Shown one piece after another: positions 19,537 through 28,299 of a stretch of DNA of 64,000 bases (within the stretch, counting starts at the first letter, position 1; each line of letters opens with the position of its first letter). Source of the stretch: Alphaproteobacteria bacterium (GTDB lineage Bacteria; Pseudomonadota; Alphaproteobacteria; Caedimonadales; UBA9215); contig JAACSN010000001.1 of NCBI GenBank assembly GCA_009993885.1, positions 62,001 to 126,000 of the forward strand, read 5' to 3'. Made by a program: the position numbers and the translations under genes. The notes under the pieces are model-generated. The model was not told where the DNA came from. It did not search any database and saw only the letters and a list, made by a program, of their open reading frames with translations.

Positions 19537-20684
19537 ATTCGGGTGAGTCGTTCAAGATCGCTTATAGGGACGCATTCATTGGTTTGATGCATGGTTCGTC
19601 CGATGAGGCCAAATTCCACAACGGGACAATGGTGACGAATAAAGCGCGCATCGGATGTTGCGCCAGCCGTCGTCATATCCGGAACAAGTCCCGTCACTTC
19701 TTGAATAACAGAGCTTATGTGAGCCGTTTTTTCATTAGGTTCTAAAAATTCCGCTTCACCGCTAAATTCAAATTCGGTTGTAAAATTTTCGGCATGTCGG
19801 GCACAAACTTCTTTAATCCATTCACTCAAGCCTTTTCCCGTTTGTTGATCGTTAAAGCGAATATTAAAGCGAGCCGTGGCTTTTTCAGGAATTAAATTCG
19901 TGGTTTGATTACCGACATCTATAGACGTTAATTCAAGATTAGACGGGTCAAAAAAATGACTTTTAGTTTCCTTAGGGCCTTGCTTTAAGGTATGTAAAAC
20001 GGAAACAAGCTTCGGGAGGGGATTATCGGCTTTTTCCGGAAAAGCAACGTGACCTTGTTTACCAAGGACTGTGAGGCGGGTATTTAAACTTCCACGGCGA
20101 CCGATTTTGAGAGTATCTCCTACTTTTTCGACGGAAGAAGGCTCCCCCACTAAGCAAAAATCAAGCTTTATTCCTTGGTCTTCAAGCCATTTTAAAACTT
20201 TTCGTGTGCCGTTAACGGCAACGCCTTCTTCATCCCCCGTAATCAAAAAGGATAGGGTTTGTTCGGGGGGCGTGTTGTTTTTTAGACTTCTGGCAACGGC
20301 AGCAACAAAGGCCGCAATAGCGCCTTTCATATCAACAGCACCTCTGCCTGTCAAAACACCGTCAAAGACAACGCCTTGAAAAGGGTCATGATGCCAATTT
20401 TGCGGGTTACCGGCAGGTACAACGTCCGTGTGGCCTGCAAAACAAAAATTCTCCGTACCACGGACTGTTTTTACGGCAAAAAGATTTTCAACATCCGCCG
20501 TTCCTTCTTCTGAAAAGGAAAGTCGACGGCAGGTGAATCCTAAGGTACTTAACCATTGTTCTAATAAGTTAAGAGCCCCGCCTTCCATAGGAGTTATACT
20601 TTGACATCGGATTAATTTTTGCGTTAACCGAACGGGATCCGTTAAGTCTGCCACGGTATCTGTTTTAGGCACGGAGAAGCTCAT
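19494..20684 (-). CDS. dapE: Succinyl-diaminopimelate desuccinylase
   Basis: 396 residues. M20 metallopeptidase-type enzyme with metal ligands in FAGHTDVVPAG, GAVDMKGA and ITGDEEGVAVNGT, then GEPS and a C-terminal His in RTMHQTNEC. It releases succinate from N-succinyl-L,L-diaminopimelate for lysine and peptidoglycan synthesis. The start overlaps the end of dapD by 20 bases, so the two steps are translationally coupled. Confidence 0.95.
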   Translation of the reverse strand: MSFSVPKTDTVADLTDPVRLTQKLIRCQSITPMEGGALNLLEQWLSTLGFTCRRLSFSEEGTADVENLFAVKTVRGTENFCFAGHTDVVPAGNPQNWHHDPFQGVVFDGVLTGRGAVDMKGAIAAFVAAVARSLKNNTPPEQTLSFLITGDEEGVAVNGTRKVLKWLEDQGIKLDFCLVGEPSSVEKVGDTLKIGRRGSLNTRLTVLGKQGHVAFPEKADNPLPKLVSVLHTLKQGPKETKSHFFDPSNLELTSIDVGNQTTNLIPEKATARFNIRFNDQQTGKGLSEWIKEVCARHAENFTTEFEFSGEAEFLEPNEKTAHISSVIQEVTGLVPDMTTAGATSDARFIRHHCPVVEFGLIGRTMHQTNECVPISDLERLTRIYGKIFKTTASKSS

Positions 20685-21483
20685 TAATTTCAGTCTTTGC
20701 TCTGGTTTCGGGGGTGACTTGTTTTATGATTACGGCACAGTTTAAAGCAATGCCGTGTTGCCCCATTTTTGCGGGCTTTGTGCCGGCTACCACAACGCTA
20801 TAGGCGGGAATACGACCAAAAATAGCCTTTCCCGTGCCACGGTCTAAAATAGGGGTTGAGCCCGTAATGGTGACGCCGCTGCTAATTACGGTGCCTTCTT
20901 CTACGATAACGCCCTCTGTTACCATGGTTCCGGCGCCAATAAAACAATTATCTTCAATAATGGTCGGTTTTGCTTGAAGAGGTTCAAGAACACCGCCGAC
21001 AATAGCATTGCTGGACAAATGACAACGCGCCCCGACTTGAGCGCAAGATCCGACGCTTACGCCGGAATCCACCATGGTTTTTGAGGCAATGTAGGCACCA
21101 ATATTAATAAAACTCGGCATGACCACAACGTCCGGTGCGATATAAGCACCCGTTCGAATAATGCCCCCCGGTACAAGGCGAAAGCCCGCTTCTTGAAAGT
21201 CTTCTTTGCTCCAATTCTCACATTTTAAGGGAACCTTATCAAAGGCTTTAAACGGTCCGTTTTGAATATCATTTTCATAGAGCCTAAAATAAAGCAAAAC
21301 GGCTTGTTTTAGCCAAGTGTTGACGTGCCATTCGCCGTTCTTTTTATAGCAAACCCGGGATTTTCCCGTATCAAGCTGTTCAACGGCTTCGATAATAGCG
21401 TCGCGAAAAGGTCCCGATGACTGAGGAGTTAAGGTCTCGCGCTCTTTCCACGCTTGGGTAACAATAGCTTCTAATGTATTCAT
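20665..21483 (-). CDS. dapD: Tetrahydrodipicolinate N-succinyltransferase
   Basis: 272 residues. N-terminal helical part, then the left-handed beta-helix of hexapeptide repeats (GAYIAPDVVVMPSFINIGAY, AQVGARCHLSSNAIVGG, IEDNCFIGAGTMVTEGV). It transfers succinyl from succinyl-CoA to tetrahydrodipicolinate, the step before DapC and DapE. Adjacent to dapE and in the same direction as the petABC genes, five bases after the DUF192 gene, so probably one long transcript. Confidence 0.96.
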   Translation of the reverse strand: MNTLEAIVTQAWKERETLTPQSSGPFRDAIIEAVEQLDTGKSRVCYKKNGEWHVNTWLKQAVLLYFRLYENDIQNGPFKAFDKVPLKCENWSKEDFQEAGFRLVPGGIIRTGAYIAPDVVVMPSFINIGAYIASKTMVDSGVSVGSCAQVGARCHLSSNAIVGGVLEPLQAKPTIIEDNCFIGAGTMVTEGVIVEEGTVISSGVTITGSTPILDRGTGKAIFGRIPAYSVVVAGTKPAKMGQHGIALNCAVIIKQVTPETRAKTEINELLRA

Positions 21484-21487
21484 GTAC

Positions 21488-21976
21488 TTACTCTGATGTT
21501 TCTGCCGAGGTATTGGTTAAAAAGGTGAGGGTGTCTCCGACCCTTATGCCCTTATCATGGCAAATACCGGCCTTAAGTTCAATGGCTCTTTGCATAAAGC
21601 CCTTAGAACAACGATTTTTTTGCGAATGCGGTTTCATGTTTTTAAGAATTTCAACAATGACACCCTGTTTATTAAGAAGGAGAATATCTAAAGGGATAAA
21701 GGTATTTTTCATCCAAAAGCACAGACGTTCCGGTTGGTCAAAAACAAATAACATGCCGTCCTCATCGTTAAGGACTTTTCGATACATCAGACCTTTTTGG
21801 CGCGTTATAGCGGTATCGGCTATTTCAAGATTGAAAAGATGCCTTTGTCCGGCAGATTGAATTGTAACCGTTTGATATCGAGCAGCATCGAGCCTTATTG
21901 AAAAGAGTATGATAAATAAGAAAAAAATAGTATTTTTAAAAAAAAGGGAGAACTTGATCTCCCGTAATTTTAACAT
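21488..21976 (-). CDS. Exported DUF192 protein
   Basis: 162 residues from the ATG at 21976, just after petC; an upstream in-frame ATG at 22033 would lie inside petC and put extra residues before the signal peptide. The N-terminus (FFLFIILFSIRLDAA) is a signal peptide. The domain has GLMYRKVL, DEDGMLFVFDQPERLCFWMKNT and FIPLDILLLN, the hallmark of DUF192 (ACR family). No biochemical function is established. Placement between petC and dapD suggests co-transcription only. Confidence 0.85.
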   Translation of the reverse strand: MLKLREIKFSLFFKNTIFFLFIILFSIRLDAARYQTVTIQSAGQRHLFNLEIADTAITRQKGLMYRKVLNDEDGMLFVFDQPERLCFWMKNTFIPLDILLLNKQGVIVEILKNMKPHSQKNRCSKGFMQRAIELKAGICHDKGIRVGDTLTFLTNTSAETSE

Positions 21977-21984
21977 GATTAATC

Positions 21985-22830
21985 TTACTTCTTTGAGTGT
22001 TTTATTTTTCGCCAAGTGCGGCGCATTAGGCAATACATAAGGAGGGTAAAGAAGGAGAGAAAGATCATAACCTTAACACCGAGATTGCGTCGAATTTCAA
22101 GTTCGGGTTCCGCCGTCCATGTTAAAAAGGCGGAAACATCGTTTGACATCTGCTCAACGGTTGCAGGGGTTCCGTCACTATACTCTACTTGATTATCCGC
22201 CAAGGGCGGAGGCATGGCAATTTGATTTCCGCTGAAGTAGCGATTGTAATACATACCGTCCATTAAGCCAAAATCATCGGGAGCGGCTTCGTAACCTGTT
22301 AAAAGGGCGCGAATGTAATCGGGTCCATGGGCACGGGCTTTGGCCATCAGAGACAAATCCGGCGGAAAGGCGCCGTTATTTGCAGCCCTAGCGGCATTGG
22401 CATTGGGGTAAGGGTTTGCAAAGGCATTACCGGGTGTGGCTTTGACGGTTGTGGGCTCACCGTCTTCATTTAAAGGTCCCGGCACGTCATGGGCACCGGC
22501 AATGGCTTTGATTTCTGCTTCGGAAAAACCAAGGGCAGCAAGCTTGTCATAACGCACTAAATCTAAACCGTGGCAAACGGCACAAACTTCTTTATAGACC
22601 TGAAAGCCCCGTTGTAATTGATCGCGTTTAAAAACACCAAAGGGCCCATTGAAGCTCCAAGCCGCTTTTGGAGGTGTGTCTACACCCGTATTGCCCCGAG
22701 CCGTCACCGATCCGAAGGAAATAAGTATAACGGCAGCAAAGAGAAGCTTTTTGATAAAGCCCGTTGCCGACTCTTTTTTTGTTTGACTATAAGACATATC
22801 CATTTTCTTTTTCGTTGTCTTTATCTGCAT
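21985..22830 (-). CDS. petC: Cytochrome c1 of the bc1 complex
   Basis: 281 residues. Signal/anchor region at the N-terminus ([16 protein letters not shown]), haem-binding CAVCH (near residue 84), the axial Met in QIAMPPPL, and a C-terminal membrane anchor ([16 protein letters not shown]). It passes electrons from the Rieske protein to soluble or membrane cytochrome c. The start at 22830 overlaps petB by ten bases; Met10 or Met12 (22803, 22797) are alternatives. Confidence 0.95.
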   Translation of the reverse strand: MQIKTTKKKMDMSYSQTKKESATGFIKKLLFAAVILISFGSVTARGNTGVDTPPKAAWSFNGPFGVFKRDQLQRGFQVYKEVCAVCHGLDLVRYDKLAALGFSEAEIKAIAGAHDVPGPLNEDGEPTTVKATPGNAFANPYPNANAARAANNGAFPPDLSLMAKARAHGPDYIRALLTGYEAAPDDFGLMDGMYYNRYFSGNQIAMPPPLADNQVEYSDGTPATVEQMSNDVSAFLTWTAEPELEIRRNLGVKVMIFLSFFTLLMYCLMRRTWRKIKHSKK

Positions 22831-24107
22831 TTATTTTGTTCATACTCATCGATACTGTTTGGCAAGGGAAGCGGTTTTTCAATCATTCCGAGCAGGGGCA
22901 TGATTAAAAGGAAAAAGCCAAAATAGTAAACGGTTGTAAGGCGACCGATAAGCATGGCAATGCCTTCGGGAGGTTGAGATCCAACCCAACCAAGAGCAAG
23001 GCAACTGAAAATAAAAAGCCAGAAGAATTTTTTATAAAGGGGGCGGAATTTTGCACTTCTAACGGAAGACTTATCAAGCCAAGGCACGGCAATCAGGATG
23101 CCGACGGCGCTGAACATTAACAAAACACCCGAGAGTTTGTCCGGAACGCAACGCAAAATAGCATAGAAAGGCAAGAAATACCATTCGGGAACAATGTGCG
23201 GAGGGGTGACAAGGGGATCTGCCGGCATATAGTTATCGGGCTCTCCAAAAAAGTTAGGGGCGAAAAAGACAAACCCTGCCCACACCAATAAAAATGTGCC
23301 TAAGCCAAAAAGATCCTTATAGGTGTAATAAGGGTGAAACGGGACAACGTCTTTTTCTGTTTTCTTATCAATACCCAAAGGATTATTAGACCCGTGTTGA
23401 TGGAGCGCGACAAGGTGCAAAATGACAATACCGACAATGGCAAAGGGCAATAAATAGTGGAGCGCAAAAAAGCGGTTTAAGGTAGGATTATCAACGGAAA
23501 AACCGCCCAACAACCACTCCATAATTCCTGTTCCAAGTTTCAAGGAAACCACGGAATCTCCAAGGGCAAAATTGATATCAAAGGCCGTGAAGAAGTTGGT
23601 AATCACGGTAGCCCCCCAAAAGCTCATTTGACCCCAAGGCAAGACATATCCCATGAAAGCCGTTGCCATCATTAAAAAGAAAATGACAACGCCCATAATC
23701 CATAATAATTCACGCGGCGCTTTATAGGAGCCGTAATAGAGCCCTCTAAACATATGAAGATAAACAAGAATAAAAAACATTGTCGCGCCATTCATGTGAA
23801 TGTAGCGTAGGAGCCATCCGAAGTTAACTTCTCGCATAATACGTTCAACGCTTTCAAAGGCATGGTTCACATGGGGCGTATATTGCATGGCAAGGAAGAT
23901 GCCCGTTAAAATCATGACCACAAGGGTGATGCCGGCAAGGGAACCAAAGTTCCAAAAGTAATTAAGGTTTTTGGGTGTTTTGTACTCAATTAATTCTTTG
24001 TTCATAAATTCAAAGATCGGCAAACGGTGCTCAACCCAATTTTTTAGGCCTTTTTCTTTAGCGGCAGCTATTTGAGAAGGTTGTAAGTCCTGTTCGTTTT
24101 TAGACAT
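22821..24107 (-). CDS. petB: Cytochrome b of the bc1 complex
   Basis: 428 residues, the full mitochondrial-type cytochrome b with eight helices. Haem-ligand His residues occur in [36 protein letters not shown] and [15 protein letters not shown]; the quinol-site PEWY motif is present ([14 protein letters not shown]). It oxidises quinol and pumps protons. Overlaps petA by eight bases, typical of the petABC operon. Confidence 0.97.
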   Translation of the reverse strand: MSKNEQDLQPSQIAAAKEKGLKNWVEHRLPIFEFMNKELIEYKTPKNLNYFWNFGSLAGITLVVMILTGIFLAMQYTPHVNHAFESVERIMREVNFGWLLRYIHMNGATMFFILVYLHMFRGLYYGSYKAPRELLWIMGVVIFFLMMATAFMGYVLPWGQMSFWGATVITNFFTAFDINFALGDSVVSLKLGTGIMEWLLGGFSVDNPTLNRFFALHYLLPFAIVGIVILHLVALHQHGSNNPLGIDKKTEKDVVPFHPYYTYKDLFGLGTFLLVWAGFVFFAPNFFGEPDNYMPADPLVTPPHIVPEWYFLPFYAILRCVPDKLSGVLLMFSAVGILIAVPWLDKSSVRSAKFRPLYKKFFWLFIFSCLALGWVGSQPPEGIAMLIGRLTTVYYFGFFLLIMPLLGMIEKPLPLPNSIDEYEQNKCR

Positions 24108-24690
24108 TTACGGGAGCCTCCTTGCCGATTCTAAGGGTTGTGTCATCGAGAAATGTATAAGGAGGGACAGGAAGGTTTTTGGGGGCGGGTCCCTGTCTAA
24201 CGCGTCCGGAAACATCATAAGCCGATCCGTGGCAGGGACAAAACCATCCGCCGTATTCTCCGCGATTATCCGTTGGTTTTTGTCCGGAGGGCACACAGCC
24301 AAGATGGGTACACACCCCGATAACCACAAGCCACTCAGGTTTTTGAATGCGATCCTTATCGAGTTCGGGGTCAATGAGTTTTGAGGTATCATTTTCTTGA
24401 ACCGATTGAATTTCTTCGGGAGTGCGACGTCTAATGAAAACAGGCTTTCCTCGCCACATCACGGTGATTGCTTGTCCTAACTGAAGGGATTTGATATCTA
24501 CGTCAACCTCAGCGGCCGCAGCCACATCGGCAGCGGGGTTCATACTGCTCACAAAAGGGTAAAGAAAGCTTCCGGCTCCAACGGCTCCGGCAGCGCCTGA
24601 AGCAAGGATTAAAAAATCTCGACGGGTTTTAGGAGAGGGCTCTTTAAGAGTCGTTTTAGAATTTTTTTGCGGTATTTGTTTTGTGCTCAT
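24100..24690 (-). CDS. petA: Rieske iron-sulfur subunit of the bc1 complex
   Basis: 196 residues. N-terminal TAT-type signal/anchor with RRDFLI followed by a hydrophobic stretch. The [2Fe-2S] ligands are in CTHLGC and CPCHGSAYD. It accepts the first electron from quinol at the outer face of the membrane. First gene of petA-petB-petC; the upstream 286-base gap to the divergent divK-like gene holds a palindrome and a CtrA-type box. Confidence 0.96.
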   Translation of the reverse strand: MSTKQIPQKNSKTTLKEPSPKTRRDFLILASGAAGAVGAGSFLYPFVSSMNPAADVAAAAEVDVDIKSLQLGQAITVMWRGKPVFIRRRTPEEIQSVQENDTSKLIDPELDKDRIQKPEWLVVIGVCTHLGCVPSGQKPTDNRGEYGGWFCPCHGSAYDVSGRVRQGPAPKNLPVPPYTFLDDTTLRIGKEAPVNV

Positions 24691-24862
24691 GGGCCGTCTA
24701 ACATGATTGTTTTTATTAAAATTACCACTATATCGCCCTAAAAAGTAGCCTTTTTATGATAATTTTTAGGAAAAAGGAAAAAGTGTTGCAAAAAAATCGC
24801 CTTTTTTAGCAGGGGAAAGATCAAGGTTAGAAAATATTTTTTCTTAACTTTCAAGGAACTCT

Positions 24863-24880
24863 CTAAAAATCGATTTTTAG
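24863..24880. promoter_or_regulatory. Perfect 18-base palindrome between petA and the divK-like gene
   Basis: CTAAAAATCGATTTTTAG is fully self-complementary. It lies in the divergent gap, 97 bases before the divK-like start. It could be an operator; a terminator is unlikely because no gene ends there. A looser CCTAAAAA/TTTTTAGG pair lies further towards petA. Confidence 0.4.
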
Positions 24881-24912
24881 CACTGACATTTTTTAAAAAA
24901 AGTTACGAAAAA

Positions 24913-24927
24913 TTAACTTAATTTTAA
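24913..24927. promoter_or_regulatory. CtrA-type box upstream of the divK-like gene
   Basis: TTAACTTAATTTTAA fits TTAA-N7-TTAA exactly and ends 49 bases before the start codon. divK is a known member of the CtrA regulon in Caulobacter. The region is AT-rich, so chance is possible. Confidence 0.5.
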
Positions 24928-24976
24928 AAAGATAGAAGTGTCTTTCTCTTTTATGTTTTTTTAAGGATGTTCTTTT

Positions 24977-25447
24977 ATGGCTAAGGCTCGCAAGAAAGTT
25001 TTAATTGTTGAGGATCACTCTTTAAACTTAAAGCTTTTTAGAGATATTTTGCGCGCAAAGGGGTTTTATACCCTTGAGGATCGTGTCGGTCGAAATTGTT
25101 TAGAATATGCTGAAAATCATCAGCCGGATTTGATTATTTTGGATATTCTATTACCCTATTCCTCCGGGATAGAACTTGCCCGTAAATTAAAGAAAAATAG
25201 TAAAACAAAACACATTCCCTTGCTGGGTGTAACAGCTCTCGCAATTTCCGATACCCATGACAAAATGATTGAGGCCGGTTGTATTGATTGTTTGACGAAG
25301 CCCTTTACCCTTGATCAATTTTTGGGCGCCATTGATTTTTCTTTGAAAAATTCCCTTGAAAATTCCCAAAAAACTCATAAAAAAAACGCTCTCAACCAAC
25401 AGGATGCGAGCGTTCGAAACGTTAAAATAGCGGGTTTAATTCGCTAA
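24977..25447 (+). CDS. divK: Single-domain response regulator, DivK-like
   Basis: 156 residues, of which about 1-122 are a receiver domain: acidic pair in VLIVEDHSLN, phosphoacceptor Asp in LIILDILLPYSSG, Thr in LLGVTALA and Lys in CLTKPF. The pattern (EDHSLNLKLFRDIL, KMIEAGCIDCLTKPF) is closest to DivK, the single-domain regulator that controls the CckA-CtrA pathway through PleC and DivJ. The usual DivK is about 125 residues; this one has an extra basic tail of about 30. A CtrA-type box upstream fits. The stop abuts convergent rpmG. Confidence 0.82.
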   Translation: MAKARKKVLIVEDHSLNLKLFRDILRAKGFYTLEDRVGRNCLEYAENHQPDLIILDILLPYSSGIELARKLKKNSKTKHIPLLGVTALAISDTHDKMIEAGCIDCLTKPFTLDQFLGAIDFSLKNSLENSQKTHKKNALNQQDASVRNVKIAGLIR

Positions 25448-25618
25448 CTATTTGATTTTAGCTTCTTTGAAAAGGCAATGCTTACGAATAACAGGGTCAT
25501 ATTTGCGCACTGTCATTTTTTCAGGTGTGTTGCGCGGATTCTTCGTTGTTACGTAGAAATAACCGGTTTTTTCTTCGCTTACGAGGCGAATTTTAATGAC
25601 GGGACCTTTTTTGGCCAT
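25448..25618 (-). CDS. rpmG: 50S ribosomal protein L33
   Basis: 56 residues beginning [20 protein letters not shown] and containing [23 protein letters not shown] and the C-terminal [10 protein letters not shown]. This is the short bacterial L33 of the type lacking the CxxC zinc pairs (a single Cys). An AGGAG site lies nine bases before the ATG. It abuts the divK-like stop, and its own promoter lies upstream. Confidence 0.95.
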   Translation of the reverse strand: MAKKGPVIKIRLVSEEKTGYFYVTTKNPRNTPEKMTVRKYDPVIRKHCLFKEAKIK

Positions 25619-25652
25619 GGTCTTTGTCTCCTAAAATAAACTCTAATGCTCT

Positions 25653-25682
25653 CTCATAGCGCATTCCCCTTGCTCTTGTCAA
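25653..25682 (-). promoter_or_regulatory. Sigma-70-type promoter for rpmG
   Basis: On the minus strand TTGACA (25677-25682) is separated by 18 bases from TATGAG (25653-25658), 35 bases upstream of the rpmG start. The -35 lies in the loop side of a hairpin TTCCCCTTG/CAAGGGGAA (25664-25688) that may mark the end of secB. Confidence 0.55.
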
Positions 25683-25697
25683 GGGGAACTGTCACCT

Positions 25698-26174
25698 TTA
25701 GGCTTTCTTCTTTGCGGCTTCTTCCATTTGTTGGTGATAAAGGGCTGCAAAATCAATGGGATTTAAGGAGAGAGGCGGGAAGCCGCCTTCCCGTGTGATG
25801 TTGGCAATGACGCTTCTTGCAAAGGGAAAGAGCATGCGGGGGCACTCGATCATCAAAACGGGATGGACGGCTTCTTTCGGCAGATCTTCGCCTAAAGTAA
25901 AGAGGCCGGCGTACTGAATTTCAGAGATAAAAAGGGGCTCGTTATCCCGTTGTGCATCCGCTTTGATGGTTAAAACAACTTCAAAAGTTGACTCTTGAAT
26001 GTTTTGGGCTGTGACGTCAATGTTAACATTGATGTCGGGTTGCGCTTCCGAAGGTTGTAATGTTTTAACGGGATTCGGATGCTCAAAAGATAAGTCTTTA
26101 ATGTATTGTGCATTAATGGTTAAAGGGGGCATTTTAGGTTCTTGAGGGGCTTCTTGTGTGTCTTTTTTTCCCAT
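25698..26174 (-). CDS. secB: Protein-export chaperone SecB
   Basis: 158 residues. Conserved family segments are QYIKDLSFEHP, QNIQESTFEVVLTI, QYAGLFTLGE and the ECPRMLFPFARSVIANITREGGFPPLSLNPIDFAALY region. SecB is a tetrameric cytosolic holdase that delivers preproteins to SecA. Divergent from rmuC, whose start lies 84 bases away. Confidence 0.95.
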   Translation of the reverse strand: MGKKDTQEAPQEPKMPPLTINAQYIKDLSFEHPNPVKTLQPSEAQPDINVNIDVTAQNIQESTFEVVLTIKADAQRDNEPLFISEIQYAGLFTLGEDLPKEAVHPVLMIECPRMLFPFARSVIANITREGGFPPLSLNPIDFAALYHQQMEEAAKKKA

Positions 26175-26258
26175 GGGAGAAATTCCTTTCTTTTAATCGG
26201 TATCACTATATCATGGGATCTATCATTACATAAGTCTGTGATAGAGGAAAGAACACAA

Positions 26259-27569
26259 ATGGATATGACCCTTATTTTTGCTGCCGTTTTTTTAGGAAGT
26301 CTTTTGGGATATCCCTTTTTAATCCGCCGGTTGTTGCGTGTCACGACGGAAAAAGAGGAAGTTTTACGTGAAAATATGAGTCTCCGATTTTCGCAACAAG
26401 AGTTGTCTTTAAAATTGGAAAGCGAACGTCAACGGGGACAGGAAAAAATCGATTTTCTTGAAAAAGCACAAGGGCAACTCAAAGAAGTATTTGATGCAGC
26501 CGGGGCTCAAGCCTTAGAGCGTAACAATAGAACTTTTCTTGATTTGGCTAAAGAGACCTTGGGGCAATTTCATGAAAAATCCAAAGGCGATCTTAAAGGC
26601 CGTGAGCAAGCTATTGAGCATATGGTAAAACCCCTTCAAGAAGCCCTTGGAAATGTGGATCAAAAACTTCATCATTTGGAACAAACACGGGAATCTGCTT
26701 ATCAAGTGTTGCGTCATCAAGTGACCGACTTGCTTGCTTCCCAAAAAGAGCTCCGCTTAGAAACGGCAAATTTAGTTAAAGCCTTACGCACACCTCATGT
26801 GAGAGGACGCTGGGGAGAAATGCAACTTAAACGTGTCGTGGAAATGAGCGGTATGAACGCCCATTGTGACTTTATGGAGCAGCATAGTTATGATAGCGAC
26901 GAGGGAAAATTACGGCCCGATATGGTGGTAAATTTACCGGGCGGAAAGCAGCTGATCATTGATGCAAAGGCTCCGTTGGCTGCTTATCTTGATGCGGTTG
27001 ATGCATCGGACGATGCTTCAAAGCGAGAGCATATGCAAAACCATGCGCGACAGGTTAAAAAGCATATTATGGCGCTTTCGAAACGAGAATACTGGGATAA
27101 TGTGCAAAAGGCCGACGCTCCGGAGTTTGTCGTTCTCTTTTTACCGGGGGAAGCTTTTTTCTCTGCAGCCCTTGAACATGACCCTTCTTTAATTGAACTG
27201 GGCGTTGAAAATCGTGTTATTTTAGCAACACCTGCAACTTTAATAGCTCTTCTTCATGCGGTAGCTTACGGGTGGAAACAAGAAGCCCTCTCTCAAAATG
27301 CCAAGGAAATTAGTGAAGCCGGAAAAGAGCTCTATAAACGTATGGCCGATATGGGAAAACACTTTTCAAAACTTGGAACGGATTTAAATACGGCGGTCGG
27401 TAGTTATAATAAGACCGTAGGTACTATGGAACGCCGGATTTTGCCGGCCGCTCGGAAGTTTAAGGATTTGGAAACCACCTCTCAACAAATTGAAATGAAA
27501 GAACCCGTTGAAATAGATCATATTACGCGCCATATCCAAGCGCCGGAGCTTTTGGAAAAGTCTGCTTAA
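26259..27569 (+). CDS. rmuC: DNA recombination protein RmuC
   Basis: 436 residues from the ATG at 26259, which has an AGAGGAA site; the frame is open further upstream but that part lies in the secB promoter region. An N-terminal membrane helix (LIFAAVFLGSLLGYPFLI) is followed by a long coiled coil (about 25-165) and a PD-(D/E)XK-like RmuC domain (GRWGEMQLKRVVEMSGM, IIDAKAPLAAYLDA, REYWD). The family is implicated in limiting DNA inversions; the exact activity is unsettled. Confidence 0.92.
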   Translation: MDMTLIFAAVFLGSLLGYPFLIRRLLRVTTEKEEVLRENMSLRFSQQELSLKLESERQRGQEKIDFLEKAQGQLKEVFDAAGAQALERNNRTFLDLAKETLGQFHEKSKGDLKGREQAIEHMVKPLQEALGNVDQKLHHLEQTRESAYQVLRHQVTDLLASQKELRLETANLVKALRTPHVRGRWGEMQLKRVVEMSGMNAHCDFMEQHSYDSDEGKLRPDMVVNLPGGKQLIIDAKAPLAAYLDAVDASDDASKREHMQNHARQVKKHIMALSKREYWDNVQKADAPEFVVLFLPGEAFFSAALEHDPSLIELGVENRVILATPATLIALLHAVAYGWKQEALSQNAKEISEAGKELYKRMADMGKHFSKLGTDLNTAVGSYNKTVGTMERRILPAARKFKDLETTSQQIEMKEPVEIDHITRHIQAPELLEKSA

Positions 27570-27695
27570 AACAGAATAGAGTTTTTTAAGACGTGTTGAG
27601 GGGTGAAAAAGGCGCCGCACCGGAAAACAGAGTGTTCTTGAACGCGTCTAAAATCAGGTATATAATGAAATAAAAAAACGAAAAGAAGTTTCCCT

Positions 27696-28208
27696 ATGTC
27701 CTCATTCAATATTTTTTCTATGGCTTTTCTTTTGGCCCTTGTGGTTATTAAAGGCGCTGATTTGGTTGCGGACGGCTTGGTACATCCTGTTTTCCTTGAA
27801 AAAAATGTCTATGTTGTTGAAGGCGTTGAAGCCTCCGGGGGGGATCAAGAGCCTGCGGACAGCGGTTCTGAAATTGAACCCGTGGAACCTCTCTTGGCCT
27901 CTGCTAATCTTGAGAACGGTCAGAAAGTTGCGAAGAAATGTTTGCAATGCCACACTTTTGAGAAGGGAGGAAAGGCCAAGACGGGACCGAACCTTTGGGG
28001 TATTGTTGACAAAGCCGTTGGAACCGTTGAAGGATATGCCTACTCTAAGGCTATGAAAGAGCATGGCGGTAAATGGACTTATGCAACTTTAAACGACTAT
28101 TTGTATAAGCCTCGACAAGCCGTGCCCGGTACAAAAATGTCTTTTGCAGGTCTCAAAAAAACGCAGGATCGTGCGGATCTTATTGCTTATATTTCGAGCC
28201 TTAAATGA
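27696..28208 (+). CDS. cycM: Membrane-anchored cytochrome c (CycM/c552-like)
   Basis: 170 residues. One N-terminal uncleaved helix (IFSMAFLLALVVIKG), an acidic linker (about 30-72), then a class I cytochrome c domain with CLQCH (near residue 86) and the axial Met in PGTKMSFAGL. CycM-type proteins carry electrons from the bc1 complex to cytochrome oxidase, consistent with petABC 3 kb away. The fold pattern (TGPNLWGIVDK, WTYATLNDYLYKPRQAVPGTKM) is mitochondrial-like. Confidence 0.92.
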   Translation: MSSFNIFSMAFLLALVVIKGADLVADGLVHPVFLEKNVYVVEGVEASGGDQEPADSGSEIEPVEPLLASANLENGQKVAKKCLQCHTFEKGGKAKTGPNLWGIVDKAVGTVEGYAYSKAMKEHGGKWTYATLNDYLYKPRQAVPGTKMSFAGLKKTQDRADLIAYISSLK

Positions 28209-28299
28209 TTATTGCGACCTTACTTTATACTGTCGGGCTAAAAAAGCGGTTTTAATACTCGGGAGACACCTGTTTTAGCAGCCTATTTTTTCTTAACAA

